Origin: Methylorubrum aminovorans
Lineage (GTDB): Bacteria > Pseudomonadota > Alphaproteobacteria > Rhizobiales > Beijerinckiaceae
Assembly: GCF_022179725.1 (NCBI RefSeq)
Contig: NZ_BPRC01000026.1
Coordinates: 1-58,648, forward strand
Length of the DNA: 58,648 bases
Direction: 5' to 3'
In this document: piece by piece, positions 1 to 9,020 of the stretch
How positions within the stretch are numbered: the stretch's first letter is position 1
Layout of the letters: each line of letters opens with the position of its first letter
Translations under genes and position numbers: made by a program
The notes under the pieces: generated by a model
The model's database searches: none
Seen by the model: only the letters and a program-made list of their open reading frames with translations
What the model was told of the DNA's origin: nothing

Positions 1-1
1 T

Positions 2-109
2 GGCGGGTTCGGCGGTCATGGCGGGTTCGGCGGTCATGGCGGGTTCGGCGGTCATGGCGGGTTCGGCGGTCATGGCGGGTTCGGCGGTCATGGCGGGTTC
101 GGCGGTCAT
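2..109 (+). repeat. 18-bp tandem array encoding GGFGGH, left-hand part
   Basis: Six perfect 18-base units directly after the first base. A plain circular join leaves one extra GGT codon at the seam; overlapping the last and first TGG instead gives a seamless array. Confidence 0.9.
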
Positions 110-385
110 GGACTGCGCCATGGCTTCTACGGGGGGCACGGGGGCTATGGAGGCCATTATGGCTACCGCCGTCACGGCCACTTCGGTTACGGCGCGGCGG
201 GTCTGCTCGGTGGTTTCGCGCTCGGAGCTTTGGCCGCGAGACCAGCCTACTATGGGTACGGCTACCCTGCGGCTTACGGGTATGGCTATCCGGCCTATTA
301 CGGCGGTGACTGCCACCTCGTGCGGCGGCGCTTCATCGGAGCTTATGGCGGAACCTACATCCGCCGGGTTCGCGTCTGCGACTAG
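2..385 (+). CDS. Secreted Gly/His-rich repeat protein, C-terminal part (continues from the window end)
   Basis: The frame enters at base 2 with six exact GGFGGH units and then changes to a Gly/Tyr/His-rich section (HGFYGGHGGYGGHYGYRRHG). A short Ala/Gly/Leu segment follows that could span or touch the membrane, then a YGYGYPA-type Tyr/Pro stretch. The tail is basic with two cysteines and ends with TAG. It is the continuation of the protein whose signal peptide lies at the other end of the window. Overlapping long frames on both strands here are artefacts of the 18-base periodicity. Confidence 0.75.
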   Translation, partial: GGFGGHGGFGGHGGFGGHGGFGGHGGFGGHGGFGGHGLRHGFYGGHGGYGGHYGYRRHGHFGYGAAGLLGGFALGALAARPAYYGYGYPAAYGYGYPAYYGGDCHLVRRRFIGAYGGTYIRRVRVCD

Positions 386-554
386 ATCGCAGCAGAGCTT
401 CAGCGCCGGTCAAGTGGACCTGTTCAATTTGTAATACTGGACAGGCGCGCGTTGGCCACAGTCAGCGGCCAACTAAAAGTCAGAAACCTTGTTGCCGCTG
501 ATGATAGCGAGAATCAATCGAGAGAGCACGCAGATGTGGCAGACTTCGATTGTG

Positions 555-588
555 CTTGGCGCGCCAAGTCCTGATTGGGGCGCCAAGT
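555..588. promoter_or_regulatory. Candidate operator: palindrome plus direct repeat
   Basis: A perfect 14-base palindrome (CTTGGCGCGCCAAG) at 555-568 is followed 19 bases on by a second copy of its right half (GCGCCAAGT at 580-588). It lies 24 to 57 bases before the start of the secreted protein at 612, where a repressor or activator could act. No regulator for it was found in the window. Confidence 0.35.
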
Positions 589-611
589 TAGGACACCTCG
601 TCGCAGATGTC

Positions 612-893
612 ATGCCGAAAAGCCTGGGCCTCCTCTTGCTGATCTTAATTCCGCTGCTGCCGTCGCAGGCGCAAGCCATTTCGGATCGACGGGATCAGCC
701 GACACAGGCCGACATCCCGGAAGGCACGCGGCCGCCGACGGACATCGCGCCGCCTCGCGCCTTGAGGCCTGCCACGAAGGTGATGCCCGGCAATACCGGC
801 CTGACCGGAACAAGGCGCTCGCGCACCAACCCGCTGGATCACCTGAGCAAGCCGTACCGGAGGCCGGGCGAGCATAAGGGCCACCGGCGCTGA
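612..893 (+). CDS. Small secreted protein of unknown function
   Basis: The start at 612 is preferred because it begins a clear signal peptide: MPK, then a Leu/Ile-rich core, then SQAQA. The frame is also open upstream to 489, but those residues do not look like an export signal. The mature part of about 70 residues is rich in Pro, Arg and Thr with no cysteines and ends in a basic GEHKGHRR tail. No family recognised. It lies downstream of the Gly/His-rich gene and behind a palindromic operator-like site. Confidence 0.45.
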   Translation: MPKSLGLLLLILIPLLPSQAQAISDRRDQPTQADIPEGTRPPTDIAPPRALRPATKVMPGNTGLTGTRRSRTNPLDHLSKPYRRPGEHKGHRR

Positions 894-1044
894 GAAGGCC
901 AGCCTGCCGTTTCCACCACCCTCGCTCCCGCGTGCGAAGGCAAACAGGACGCTATTTGCCGCGAGCAGCGTTCGGTACGAACCCACCACCGGTTTCTGCG
1001 CTGGCCGATCCAGCCGCGAAGCCCGGGCCCACTCCAGCCTCCGC

Positions 1045-1254
1045 TCAATCCTCCTCGACCGCGTCGACCGTGTGGCCTGCACTGTCGATGGCAAAGACCA
1101 CGATCTGCGGATCGGCGGATGCGTCCACCCGGACCTCGCCCGTTCGGGAATCGGCTCTCACGACCGTGTCCTCGCCGAGCTGATCCATGATCGCCCGGGC
1201 GATCCTGCGTTCGCACTCGTTGCCGGTCATGCCAGTGACCTTGTAGACGCGCAT
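1045..1254 (-). CDS. Small heavy-metal-associated (HMA) domain protein
   Basis: 69 residues with the beta-alpha-beta-beta-alpha-beta pattern of copper-chaperone-like HMA domains. The metal loop reads GMTGNEC where the family has GMTCxxC, so the first metal cysteine is replaced by Gly and only one cysteine remains. The C-terminus is acidic (VDAVEED). An AAAGGG ribosome site precedes the ATG. It lies downstream of the RND pump gene on the same strand, about 65 bases away. It may have lost soft-metal binding or bind through a single thiolate. Confidence 0.6.
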   Translation of the reverse strand: MRVYKVTGMTGNECERRIARAIMDQLGEDTVVRADSRTGEVRVDASADPQIVVFAIDSAGHTVDAVEED

Positions 1255-1320
1255 GGTTGCCCTTTCTGCCTTGATCGTTGCCGTGCGCCGTGCCCGTCTG
1301 CCGCAACGGTGAACCGCTCT

Positions 1321-4300
1321 CTATTCCGCCGGCAATGCCGCGGCGTCTTCAGCGTCGGGGCTGCGCTCGTCGCGGTCCTTGCCCCGCCCTCGCACACGCT
1401 CCGCTGCGACGTAGAAGACAGGGGTCACGAACAAGGTCAGGATCGTGGCCACAAGCAAGCCGCCGATGACCACGGTCCCGATTGAGATGCGCGCGTTCGC
1501 GCCCGCCCCGCTGGCGGCGGCCAACGGCACCGAGCCGAGGATGAAGGCGAAGGCCGTCATCAGGATCGGCCGGATGCGCAGATGGGCGGCATCCTGCGCA
1601 GCCTTCAGGGCATCCACGCCGGTCGCGCGGGCCTCCTCGGCGAACGAGACGAGCAGGATTGAGTTCTTGGCTGCGAGGCCGACAAGCAGGAGCAGGCCGA
1701 TCTGCCCGAAGATATCGAGTGGCAGGTCGCGCAAGGCCAGCGAACCAACCGCCCCGAAGATCGCCAACGGCGTGGCCAGGATCACCACGAAGGGCAGCCT
1801 CAGGCTCTCGTACTGCCCGGCGAGCAGCACGAAGACCATCAGCACGCCGAGCCCGAAGATCACGGGCGCATAGCCCCCCGCGAGTTTCTGCTGGTAGGCG
1901 ACCTCCGTCCACTCGATGGCGTAGTCGTTCCCGAGCGTCTTCCCTGCCAATTGCTCCACCGCGGCGATCGCCGATCCCGAGCTCGATGCCTCGGCGGTCT
2001 CGACGGCGATCTCCACGGCCGGGTAGGTGTTGTAGGACAACACCGCCGTCGGACCGCTGACGAAGCGCGGCGTCACCAGAGAGCCGATCCGCACCGGCTC
2101 ACCCTGGTTGTTCAGCACGGTCAGGCGCTCGAGATCCTCGATGCTGCGTCGGCCCGAAGCCTCGCTCTGGACATAGACCTGGTAGACGAAGCCGAATCGG
2201 TTGAAGAGGTTGACGAAGGACGAGCCCACATAGGTGCCGAGCGCGTCGAACAGGCGCTGCAGGGACACGCCGAGCTGCTCGGCTTTGGCCCGGTCGATGT
2301 CGAGCCGCACCTGCGGTACGCCGTAGCTGGTGATGGGAACGGCGCTGCCGATCTCGGGCAGCTTCTGGAGTTCGGCGACGAAGCGATCGGCCGCTTGGGC
2401 AAGCTTGAGGCCACCTGCGCCGCTCCGGTCCTGGAGTTCGACCGTCAGGCCGCCGCGGGAGCCGAGCCCGGGCAGGGGTGACGGATCGATGATGCGGATC
2501 TCGCCGTCCGGATGGTTCTTGAACTTGGCCTTGACCGCAGCGATGACCTGATCGGCGCTCTCCTTACGCTCGCTCCAGGGCTTCAGGGCCGGGATCTGGA
2601 AGCCGTAGAACGGCGCGATCGACTCGGACAGGATACCGCGTCCGACGACGCCGAGGGTGTTTGCCACCGCGGGCTGCTCACGCACGAACGTGCCGACCTC
2701 CTTGACCAGCGCCGCCGTGCGCTCCACCGAGGCGCCCTTCGGCATGGCGATGTCGGCGAAGAAGTAGCCCTGATCCTCCTGCGGCAAGAAGGCTGCCGGG
2801 CGCTGCGATACCAGCCAGTAGGTGCCGGCGGCAAAGCCGAGAAACACCAGGCCGGTGATCACGAGGTGACGCGAGAGCGCCCCAATTGCGGCCACGACGG
2901 TGTCCGCGCCGCGCTGGAGCGCGGCATCGAACCAGCGCAGGGGCGCGCGCCACCACCGCTTCTTCTCCCCGCCGTGGCCCGGCCTGAGCAGCAGGCCGCA
3001 AAGGGCCGGCGTCAGCGTCAGCGAGACGATGCCGGAGATGCCGACCGAGATCGCGATGGTCAGCGCGAACTGGTTGTAGAGCTGGCCCGTCAGCCCCGGG
3101 ATGAAGGCGACGGGCACGAACAGGGCGCCGAGCACCAGCGTCGTGGCGATCACCGGGCCTGCGACCTCGTTGACGGCCTCGCGCGCGGCCTCCTTCGGAC
3201 TCATGCCCTCGCCGATCAGCCGCTCGGTGTTCTCGACGACGATGATTGCGTCGTCGACGACGAGGCCGACTGCGAGCACCAAGCCGAGAAGGCTCAGGGT
3301 GTTGAGCGAGAAACCGAGCGCGGCCATCGGGCCGAAGGTTCCGACGAGCGCCACCGGCACTGCGATCGCCGGGATCAGCGTGGCGCGCCAATTCTGCAGG
3401 AACAGGTAGGTGACGAGTACCACGAGCGCGATGGCTTCGAGCAGGGTCTTGTAGACCTCTCGGATCGCCTCCTTCACGAACTCCGTGCGGTCGAGAGCGA
3501 TCTCGTACTTGAGGCCGGGCGGAAAGCGCTTGGCGAGCTCCTTCATGGTGGCACGCACGCTCTGCATCACCTCGACGGCGTTGGCTTGCGGGTTCTGGTA
3601 CAGGCGCAGCGCTGCCGAGGGCTTGTTGTCGAAGCTTGAGCGCACCCCGTACTGCTCCGAGCCGAGCTCCACCCGGGCGACGTCGCGGATGCGCACGACG
3701 GAGCCGCCGGGGTTGGCGCGCAGCACGATGTTCTCGAACTCGCTCGTATCAATCAGCCGCCCCTTGGTCACGATCTGCAGTTCCAAAGGCGGCGCGTCCT
3801 CCATCGGCGGCTTGCCGAGGGTGCCGGTGGTGATCTGCGCATTCTGCTGGCGCACGGCCTCGACGACGGCCTGGGGACCGATGCCGAGCGCCTCCATCTT
3901 GGCTGGATCGAGCCAGACCCGCATGGCGTAGCGCTTGTTCGAGAGATTGACGATGCGCCCCATCCCCTCGACACGGCGCAGCGGCTTGATCACCTGCGTC
4001 TCGGCCCAGTTCGACAGGAACAGCTCGTCGTACTGGCCGTCCTCGCTGTAGAGGACGACGTTGCCGAGCTGCTGGCGCGAGCTCTTGGTGATCTGCAGGC
4101 CCTGATCGCGGACCGCTTGCGGCAGCCGCGCCTCGGCGCGGTTGGCGCGGGTGAGCACGTCGGCGGCGGCCGCGTTCAGGTCCGAGCCGACTGCGAAGGT
4201 GGCGTAGAGAACGACGCTCCCGTCGGTGTTGCTGAACGAGTAGATGTAGATCAGGTTCTGGGCGCCGTTGATCTCCTGCTCCAGCGGGATCGCGATCGCC

Positions 4301-4476
4301 TCGTACGCCTGCTGGGCGCTCGCGCCGGGATAGGTCGCCTCGACGGTGATGATCGGCGGCGAGATCTGCGGGAACTGCGCGGTCGGCAGGCTCAGGCCCG
4401 CCACGGCACCGATCAGGGTGATCAGGAACGAGATCGCGCCTGCCAGAATGGGCCGATCGACGAAGTAGGCGAACAT
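1321..4476 (-). CDS. RND efflux pump inner-membrane permease, HAE1 (AcrB-like) family
   Basis: 1051 residues, the full length for AcrB/MexB-type pumps. The start MFAYFVDRPILAGAISF is the typical first transmembrane helix; two large periplasmic loops and 12 helices follow. The helix 4 segment with VGLVVDDAIIVVEN carries the proton-relay aspartates of hydrophobe/amphiphile exporters rather than the DFG..DGA form of metal pumps. It should form a trimer exporting hydrophobic or drug-like compounds with an adaptor and a TolC-type channel. The matching adaptor is divergent, across a 168-base gap; no outer-membrane channel gene is present. Confidence 0.9.
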   Translation of the reverse strand: MFAYFVDRPILAGAISFLITLIGAVAGLSLPTAQFPQISPPIITVEATYPGASAQQAYEAIAIPLEQEINGAQNLIYIYSFSNTDGSVVLYATFAVGSDLNAAAADVLTRANRAEARLPQAVRDQGLQITKSSRQQLGNVVLYSEDGQYDELFLSNWAETQVIKPLRRVEGMGRIVNLSNKRYAMRVWLDPAKMEALGIGPQAVVEAVRQQNAQITTGTLGKPPMEDAPPLELQIVTKGRLIDTSEFENIVLRANPGGSVVRIRDVARVELGSEQYGVRSSFDNKPSAALRLYQNPQANAVEVMQSVRATMKELAKRFPPGLKYEIALDRTEFVKEAIREVYKTLLEAIALVVLVTYLFLQNWRATLIPAIAVPVALVGTFGPMAALGFSLNTLSLLGLVLAVGLVVDDAIIVVENTERLIGEGMSPKEAAREAVNEVAGPVIATTLVLGALFVPVAFIPGLTGQLYNQFALTIAISVGISGIVSLTLTPALCGLLLRPGHGGEKKRWWRAPLRWFDAALQRGADTVVAAIGALSRHLVITGLVFLGFAAGTYWLVSQRPAAFLPQEDQGYFFADIAMPKGASVERTAALVKEVGTFVREQPAVANTLGVVGRGILSESIAPFYGFQIPALKPWSERKESADQVIAAVKAKFKNHPDGEIRIIDPSPLPGLGSRGGLTVELQDRSGAGGLKLAQAADRFVAELQKLPEIGSAVPITSYGVPQVRLDIDRAKAEQLGVSLQRLFDALGTYVGSSFVNLFNRFGFVYQVYVQSEASGRRSIEDLERLTVLNNQGEPVRIGSLVTPRFVSGPTAVLSYNTYPAVEIAVETAEASSSGSAIAAVEQLAGKTLGNDYAIEWTEVAYQQKLAGGYAPVIFGLGVLMVFVLLAGQYESLRLPFVVILATPLAIFGAVGSLALRDLPLDIFGQIGLLLLVGLAAKNSILLVSFAEEARATGVDALKAAQDAAHLRIRPILMTAFAFILGSVPLAAASGAGANARISIGTVVIGGLLVATILTLFVTPVFYVAAERVRGRGKDRDERSPDAEDAAALPAE

Positions 4477-4596
4477 GCCAGGCCTTCCGCTCGTCTCCCA
4501 TTCGAGCGAGGCTTGCGGCGCTCGCGGCGGTGCAACGCTTCGCGCTCGGGCGAGTTCCCCCCGCGCCAGGGCGCCTGACGGGTGCCCGTCTCACGG

Positions 4597-4628
4597 ACTT
4601 GTTCGCTCCTGGATTTGTTCGCTCCTGG
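4597..4628 (+). repeat. Tandem 16-bp direct repeat between divergent RND genes
   Basis: Two head-to-tail copies sharing TTGTTCGCTCCTGG lie in the gap between the pump permease and its adaptor, ending about 16 bases before the adaptor start. Position and repetition fit binding of a regulator that controls both divergent genes. Confidence 0.5.
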
Positions 4629-4644
4629 CTCGGAGGGCTGACGC

Positions 4645-5913
4645 GTGCGCACGCGGCTTCGTTATGGACTGGCCGGCCTCGCTCTCATCCTGGCCGGCAT
4701 CGGCGTCTGGGCTGCGACGGGCCGTCCGCTACCGGCGGCCGTGCTGAGGATGTTGCCGGCTTCTCTCGCCGGACGCCTCGCAGCAGAGCCCCCCTCGGGT
4801 GCAGAAGCAGGCCAGAAAGGCCCGGGCGAGCCAGAGTTCGACGTCGGTGTGGTCGAGGCGAAGCTGGCGACGGTGCCGATCAGCTTCGACTACACCGGGG
4901 TGATCGTCTCGCCGCAGGACGCGGCGCTGCAGCCGCGCGTGACGGGCGCCATCATCGAGCGGCCCTTCGAGCCCGGTGGTACGGTCAAGAAGGACCAGGT
5001 GCTGTTCCGGATCGACCCCCGGCCCTTCGAGGTGGCGCTGCAGGACGCCAAGGCACAGAGCGAACGGGCCAAGGCTGCGCTGGAGTTCGCCGAGGCAGAG
5101 GTGCAACGAACCGACACGCTGGCCGACAAGGGCTACGCCACCCAGCAGCGCCTGCAGCAGCTCGAGAGCAACCGGACCTCGGCCAAGAGCCAGGTTCAGG
5201 CGGCAGAGGCCGCGATTGCCCGCGCGCAGCTCGACCTCGATTACGCCGTGATCAAGGCGCCCTTCGATGGCCGTGCCAGCCTCTCGGGGATCAATATAGG
5301 CGACCTTGTCACAGCGAACGCGACGAACCTCGTCAGTGTCGTGCAGATCGATCCGATCGACGTCCAGGTCGCGCTCTCGACCGACGATTCGAAGGCCGTA
5401 CGGGCCGCCATGCAGGGTGGTGGCGCCTCTCTGACCGTGCTGGGCGATGACGACGAGCCGGGACGGGAAGCCGAGATCTACAAGCTCGACAACCGCTTCG
5501 ATCCCGCGACGGCTCGGCGTCTGATCCGGGCCAAGCTCGCCAACGCGGATGGACTCTACCTGTCCGGTGAGTTCGTCCGGACGCGCCTGCAGGTCGGCCG
5601 CAAGGAGCGTCTCCTGGTGCCGACCCGCGCCTTGTCGGCGCAGCTCGACCAGCGCATCGTCTGGAGCATCGGCGCCGATTGCCGTCTCAGCATGCTGCCC
5701 GTCGAGACGGGTGGAAGCTACGGCGATCAGACTGCGATCGTGAGCGGATTGAAGCCCGGCACCCGGATCGCGTCGGATCATCTGCAACGCCTCAGCCAAG
5801 GCCTGTGCGTCGGTGTCCGTCCTGCAGCCAAAGCGGATATCGCGCAGGATGGCACACAAGGGCTGCCTAAGCCGGGCCCCTCAGGTGGTAGGGCTGGCTC
5901 GGCTGCTCCCTGA
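4645..5913 (+). CDS. RND efflux periplasmic adaptor (membrane fusion protein)
   Basis: 422 residues from a GTG start with GGAGGG eight bases upstream. One N-terminal membrane anchor (GLAGLALILAGIGVWAA) precedes the adaptor core: a first half-lipoyl segment (GAIIERPFEPGGTVKKDQVL), an alpha-helical hairpin rich in Ala/Gln/Glu, the second half-lipoyl segment (YAVIKAPFDGRASLSG) and a beta-barrel region. This is the AcrA/MexE-like family that links the inner-membrane pump to an outer-membrane channel. Adaptor and permease are usually co-directional; here they are transcribed apart. Confidence 0.88.
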   Translation: MRTRLRYGLAGLALILAGIGVWAATGRPLPAAVLRMLPASLAGRLAAEPPSGAEAGQKGPGEPEFDVGVVEAKLATVPISFDYTGVIVSPQDAALQPRVTGAIIERPFEPGGTVKKDQVLFRIDPRPFEVALQDAKAQSERAKAALEFAEAEVQRTDTLADKGYATQQRLQQLESNRTSAKSQVQAAEAAIARAQLDLDYAVIKAPFDGRASLSGINIGDLVTANATNLVSVVQIDPIDVQVALSTDDSKAVRAAMQGGGASLTVLGDDDEPGREAEIYKLDNRFDPATARRLIRAKLANADGLYLSGEFVRTRLQVGRKERLLVPTRALSAQLDQRIVWSIGADCRLSMLPVETGGSYGDQTAIVSGLKPGTRIASDHLQRLSQGLCVGVRPAAKADIAQDGTQGLPKPGPSGGRAGSAAP

Positions 5914-6069
5914 ACGGGCCGGCCCGCTGCAGCGTGGAGATCTCTCGTTCGCTCACACCATAGGAGCGCTGGCAGGCCGAGGAACGACACGATCTCCGCA
6001 GCCGTTATCTCGTCCGCAGCCACAGGGCGCCCGGACGAAAAAGCGACTCCGCCGAAAAGGATCATTCTC

Positions 6070-6348
6070 GTGAGATCACGCCTCCTCGCATGCACGGCAG
6101 CCGCCCTCCTTGGAAGCTTTGCCCTGTATGGGTCCGCCGTGGCGGCCCCGGGCACGTCGGTGCCACGCGCTGGCCTGAACCCAGGTCTCTCACTCGTTCG
6201 CATGACCCGAGGCGAGACGATGCACCACCGGATGCCGCGCGGACACCGAATGCGGCCGCGCCGCATGGGTGATCCCAACGCGCGCAACCCCTCCCGCCCC
6301 GGGTACCAGCAGCAGAAGGGCAACACTTCGGGCGGCCCGCGCTACTGA
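6070..6348 (+). CDS. Small secreted basic protein of unknown function
   Basis: The GTG start has AAGGA nine bases upstream. Residues 1-26 form a signal peptide (MRSRLLACTAAALLGSFALY...AVAA). The mature part of about 66 residues is rich in Arg, Met, Pro, Gly and His (RMTRGETMHHRMPRGHRMRP) and has no cysteine. Met/His clusters occur in periplasmic copper-binding proteins, but no known family was recognised. It follows the adaptor gene in the same direction. Confidence 0.55.
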   Translation: MRSRLLACTAAALLGSFALYGSAVAAPGTSVPRAGLNPGLSLVRMTRGETMHHRMPRGHRMRPRRMGDPNARNPSRPGYQQQKGNTSGGPRY

Positions 6349-6491
6349 GGGCCGTCATCCGGACGTGGTCACCAGTTCGTGCAGGCCCGCACGCCGAAGC
6401 GCCTCCAATGCGGAACAGTCGATATTGCGCCATCTCGCTCGGAACCGGCACGGAAGCGGGCGCTCGGCAGCAGACGGGCGTGTGGCCGGTT

Positions 6492-8300
6492 TCAGGGGGC
6501 ACAGCGACCGGGCAACCGTTGCTCGACAGGCTTGGCTTTGGCCGGGGAGAGATTGAGCGCCGTGCCGATGAGGGCCAGATGCGAGAAGGCCTGCGGGAAA
6601 TTGCCGAGCTGGCGCTTGGCCCGCGGATCGTACTCCTCGGCGAGAAGCCCGACATCGTTGCGGAGCGCAAGCAGGCGCTCGAAGAGAGCCTGCGCCTCCT
6701 CGCGCCGACCCTGCAGCATCCAATTGTCGGCAAGCCAGAAGCAGCAGGGTAGGAAGGCCCCTTCACCGGGCGGCAACCCATCCTCAGTTTCCTCGGTGCG
6801 GTAGCGCAGGACGAACCCGTCGATCAAGAGGTCTCGCTCGATGGCGCTGACCGTCGCGCGGATGCGCGGGTCGCTCGCGGGCAGGAAGCCGACCAGGGGC
6901 AGCAGCAGCAGGCTCGCGTCCAGGGTTCTTGAGCCGTAGGACTGCACGAAAGCGCCTACCTCAGGGTTGAAGCCCTGCCGGCACACATCGGAGTGAATCC
7001 GCGCCCGCAGCGCCCGCCAGCGCGCGACCGGCCCGTCCCAGTCGAACTCGGCTGCGGTTTTCACCATCCGGTCGAGCGCGACCCAGGCCATCACCTTCGA
7101 GTGGACGAAGTGCTTGCGCCCGCCGCGCACCTCCCAGATGCCCTCGTCCGGCTGGTTCCAGACGGTCTCAAGATACTCGGCCAGCGCCTTCTGCAGGGCC
7201 CAGGCTTCCGGGTTCTCGGCTAGCCCCCCGTGCCGGGCCTGGTGCAGCGCGTCCATGACCTCGCCAAAGACATCGAGCTGAAGCTGTGCAGCGGCGGCGT
7301 TCCCGACCCGGACGGGACGCGAGCCCTCGTAGCCTGGCAGCCAGCCGACCTCCCATTCGCGCAGGCGGCGCTCGCCGGCGAGGCCGTACATAATCTGGAG
7401 CTGGGCCGGGCTGCCGGCCACCGCCCGCAGGAGCCACTCGCGCCAGGCCCACGCCTCGTCGTAGTAGCCGGCGTTCATCAGCGCCAGCAGTGTGAGGGTC
7501 GCGTCTCTCAGCCAGCAGTAGCGATAGTCCCAGTTGCGCGCTCCGCCGATCCTCTCCGGTAGGGAGGTGGTGGGGGCAGCAACGAGGCCCCCGGTCGGTG
7601 CATAGGTGAGCGCCTTCAGCGTGATGAGTGAGCGGCCCACGGCCTCGGACCAGCGGCCCTGGTAGGTGCACCGGCTCGACCAGGCACGCCAGAACGCCTC
7701 GGTCTCGGCAAGCGCGCGGAATGGATCGACCGACACGGGCGGCGGCTGATGCGACGGGCCGTGGCTGAGGACGAACGTTGCGGTCTCCGCCTCGCCGAGC
7801 GTGAACGCTCCGACGGTTCTCAAGTCCTCACCGTGCAGCGGCACGCCCGTCTTCAGCACCAGCATGTCGGGTCCGGCGATGGCCCGCAGCAGACCGCCCT
7901 CCAGGCGGCTCACCCATGGCACGATCGCGCCGTAGCCGAAGCGCACGACGAGGTCCGTTTGCAAGGTCGTGCGTCCTCGCCGGCCAACAACGATGCGCAC
8001 GAGGTCCGGAGCGGCACTGCGCGGGGGCATGAAGTCGATCAGGGTGACGGCGCCCTCGGCCGTCTCGAACTCCGTCTCAAGGATCAGGGTGCCTTCGCGG
8101 TAGCGGCGCGACATGCGGAACCCTGGGTCGGCGGGTGCGATCTGCCAGCGGCCGTTCTCGGATGAGCCAAGCAGGGCCGCAAAGCACGCCGACGCGTCGA
8201 ACCGCGGCCAGCACAGCCAGTCGATCGAGCCGTCGCGCGCCACGAGCGCGGCTGCCTCGCAGTCGCCGATCAGGGCGTAATCCTCGATCCGGGACGGCAC
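6492..8300 (-). CDS. Glycoside hydrolase family 15 protein (glucoamylase/trehalase-like)
   Basis: 602 residues from a GTG start preceded by GAGAGG. The first residues (PSRIEDYALIGDCEAAALV followed by a DGSIDWLCWPRFD motif) are the standard N-terminus of bacterial GH15 proteins, and the catalytic (alpha/alpha) barrel carries NWDYRYCWLRDA and WEVGWLPGYEGS-like motifs. Members are soluble cytoplasmic hydrolases acting on alpha-glucosides or trehalose. The frame is open further upstream but runs through another gene, so the longer form is unlikely. It probably shares a transcript with the secreted CDF-like domain protein 20 bases upstream. Confidence 0.85.
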   Translation of the reverse strand: MPSRIEDYALIGDCEAAALVARDGSIDWLCWPRFDASACFAALLGSSENGRWQIAPADPGFRMSRRYREGTLILETEFETAEGAVTLIDFMPPRSAAPDLVRIVVGRRGRTTLQTDLVVRFGYGAIVPWVSRLEGGLLRAIAGPDMLVLKTGVPLHGEDLRTVGAFTLGEAETATFVLSHGPSHQPPPVSVDPFRALAETEAFWRAWSSRCTYQGRWSEAVGRSLITLKALTYAPTGGLVAAPTTSLPERIGGARNWDYRYCWLRDATLTLLALMNAGYYDEAWAWREWLLRAVAGSPAQLQIMYGLAGERRLREWEVGWLPGYEGSRPVRVGNAAAAQLQLDVFGEVMDALHQARHGGLAENPEAWALQKALAEYLETVWNQPDEGIWEVRGGRKHFVHSKVMAWVALDRMVKTAAEFDWDGPVARWRALRARIHSDVCRQGFNPEVGAFVQSYGSRTLDASLLLLPLVGFLPASDPRIRATVSAIERDLLIDGFVLRYRTEETEDGLPPGEGAFLPCCFWLADNWMLQGRREEAQALFERLLALRNDVGLLAEEYDPRAKRQLGNFPQAFSHLALIGTALNLSPAKAKPVEQRLPGRCAP

Positions 8301-8320
8301 GGCCGGTGCCTCTCGCGCGC

Positions 8321-8728
8321 TCAGGTTTTTCGCAGCTTCTCCTCTTCCTGAAGGACCTCGTTCTCGACCTGAACGGTGACGTGGCGCGTGTTGAACTCGG
8401 CCGCCATGACCCGCTGCACCGCTTTGAGAATGCGCGCGGCCTCGGCCATGTCGGTCACGACGAGATGCGCGCTCATGGCGTCGATGCCGGAGCTGATCGA
8501 GCGCACGTGCAGGTCGTGGACGGAGCGCACGCCCAGGATCGTCAGCAACTGACGCTCGACGATGCGCGTGATCAATGACGCGACCTCCGAGCCCTTGAAG
8601 CCGTGCGCAGCCTCGTAGGCATCCAGCGGTTGAGCCCACGCGCCCTGTGCCTGCGCCCCAGGTGCAACTGAAGCGAGCATGAGGAGACCGGCGACGAGGG
8701 CGAGGGTGTTCGGCATCTGCGATCTCAC
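8321..8728 (-). CDS. Secreted protein with stand-alone CDF-type C-terminal metal domain
   Basis: 135 residues from a GTG start with an ideal GAGGAAGG site seven bases upstream. The N-terminus is a signal peptide (ALVAGLLMLASVAPGAQA). From about residue 40 the sequence is the cytoplasmic C-terminal domain of cation diffusion facilitators (VERQLLTILGVRSVHDLHVR, then DAMSAHLVV and HVTVQVENE). No transmembrane transporter part is present. In CDF exporters this domain dimerises and senses Zn or Co in the cytoplasm; here it should be exported, which is unusual. The tail EVLQEEEKLRKT is charged. The same domain recurs in the decayed HMA-CDF locus at 22.5-23.5 kb. Confidence 0.75.
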   Translation of the reverse strand: MRSQMPNTLALVAGLLMLASVAPGAQAQGAWAQPLDAYEAAHGFKGSEVASLITRIVERQLLTILGVRSVHDLHVRSISSGIDAMSAHLVVTDMAEAARILKAVQRVMAAEFNTRHVTVQVENEVLQEEEKLRKT

Positions 8729-9020
8729 GGACGAACCTTCCTCAGCAGTGGTCGGGTTGGCGGGTGCGATCCACGCCACGGTACGCCTGCAACCGCCTTC
8801 CTCGCCAGCCCGGCTTGCCGCAGTTCCGCCGGCCGTGCTCGCGCTCGGAATTGCCCCAGGCACCCGATCAAAGTCTGAACGCACAGCAGAGCGTACAGTG
8901 CCACCAAGCCCGATTTCCAGTCCAACGTTGCACGGGAGAGCCGCCGTCGCGAACCGCCCGGTTGCTCCTGCGTTGAGGCGGCACAGCTTTGCGGCTGTCC
9001 AACAACCGACAGGAGACGAC

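Noticed and set aside
18..434. Long open frame with repeated MAGSAV on the plus strand and MTAEPA on the minus strand at the other end
   Set aside because: Both result from reading the 18-base repeat in other frames; the frame with signal peptide and GGFGGH is the supported one.
2512..3639. 375-codon plus-strand frame inside the RND pump gene
   Set aside because: Composition (Arg/His/Asp/Gln-rich, no fold pattern) and complete overlap with a well-supported gene show it is a high-GC shadow.
4729..5859. 376-codon minus-strand frame opposite the adaptor gene
   Set aside because: It mirrors the adaptor coding sequence, has no ribosome site and no recognised motif.
6492..8639. 715-residue form of the GH15 protein
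   Set aside because: The extra N-terminus overlaps the CDF-like domain gene in another frame and has a shadow-like Arg/Gly-rich composition; the GTG at 8300 fits the family.
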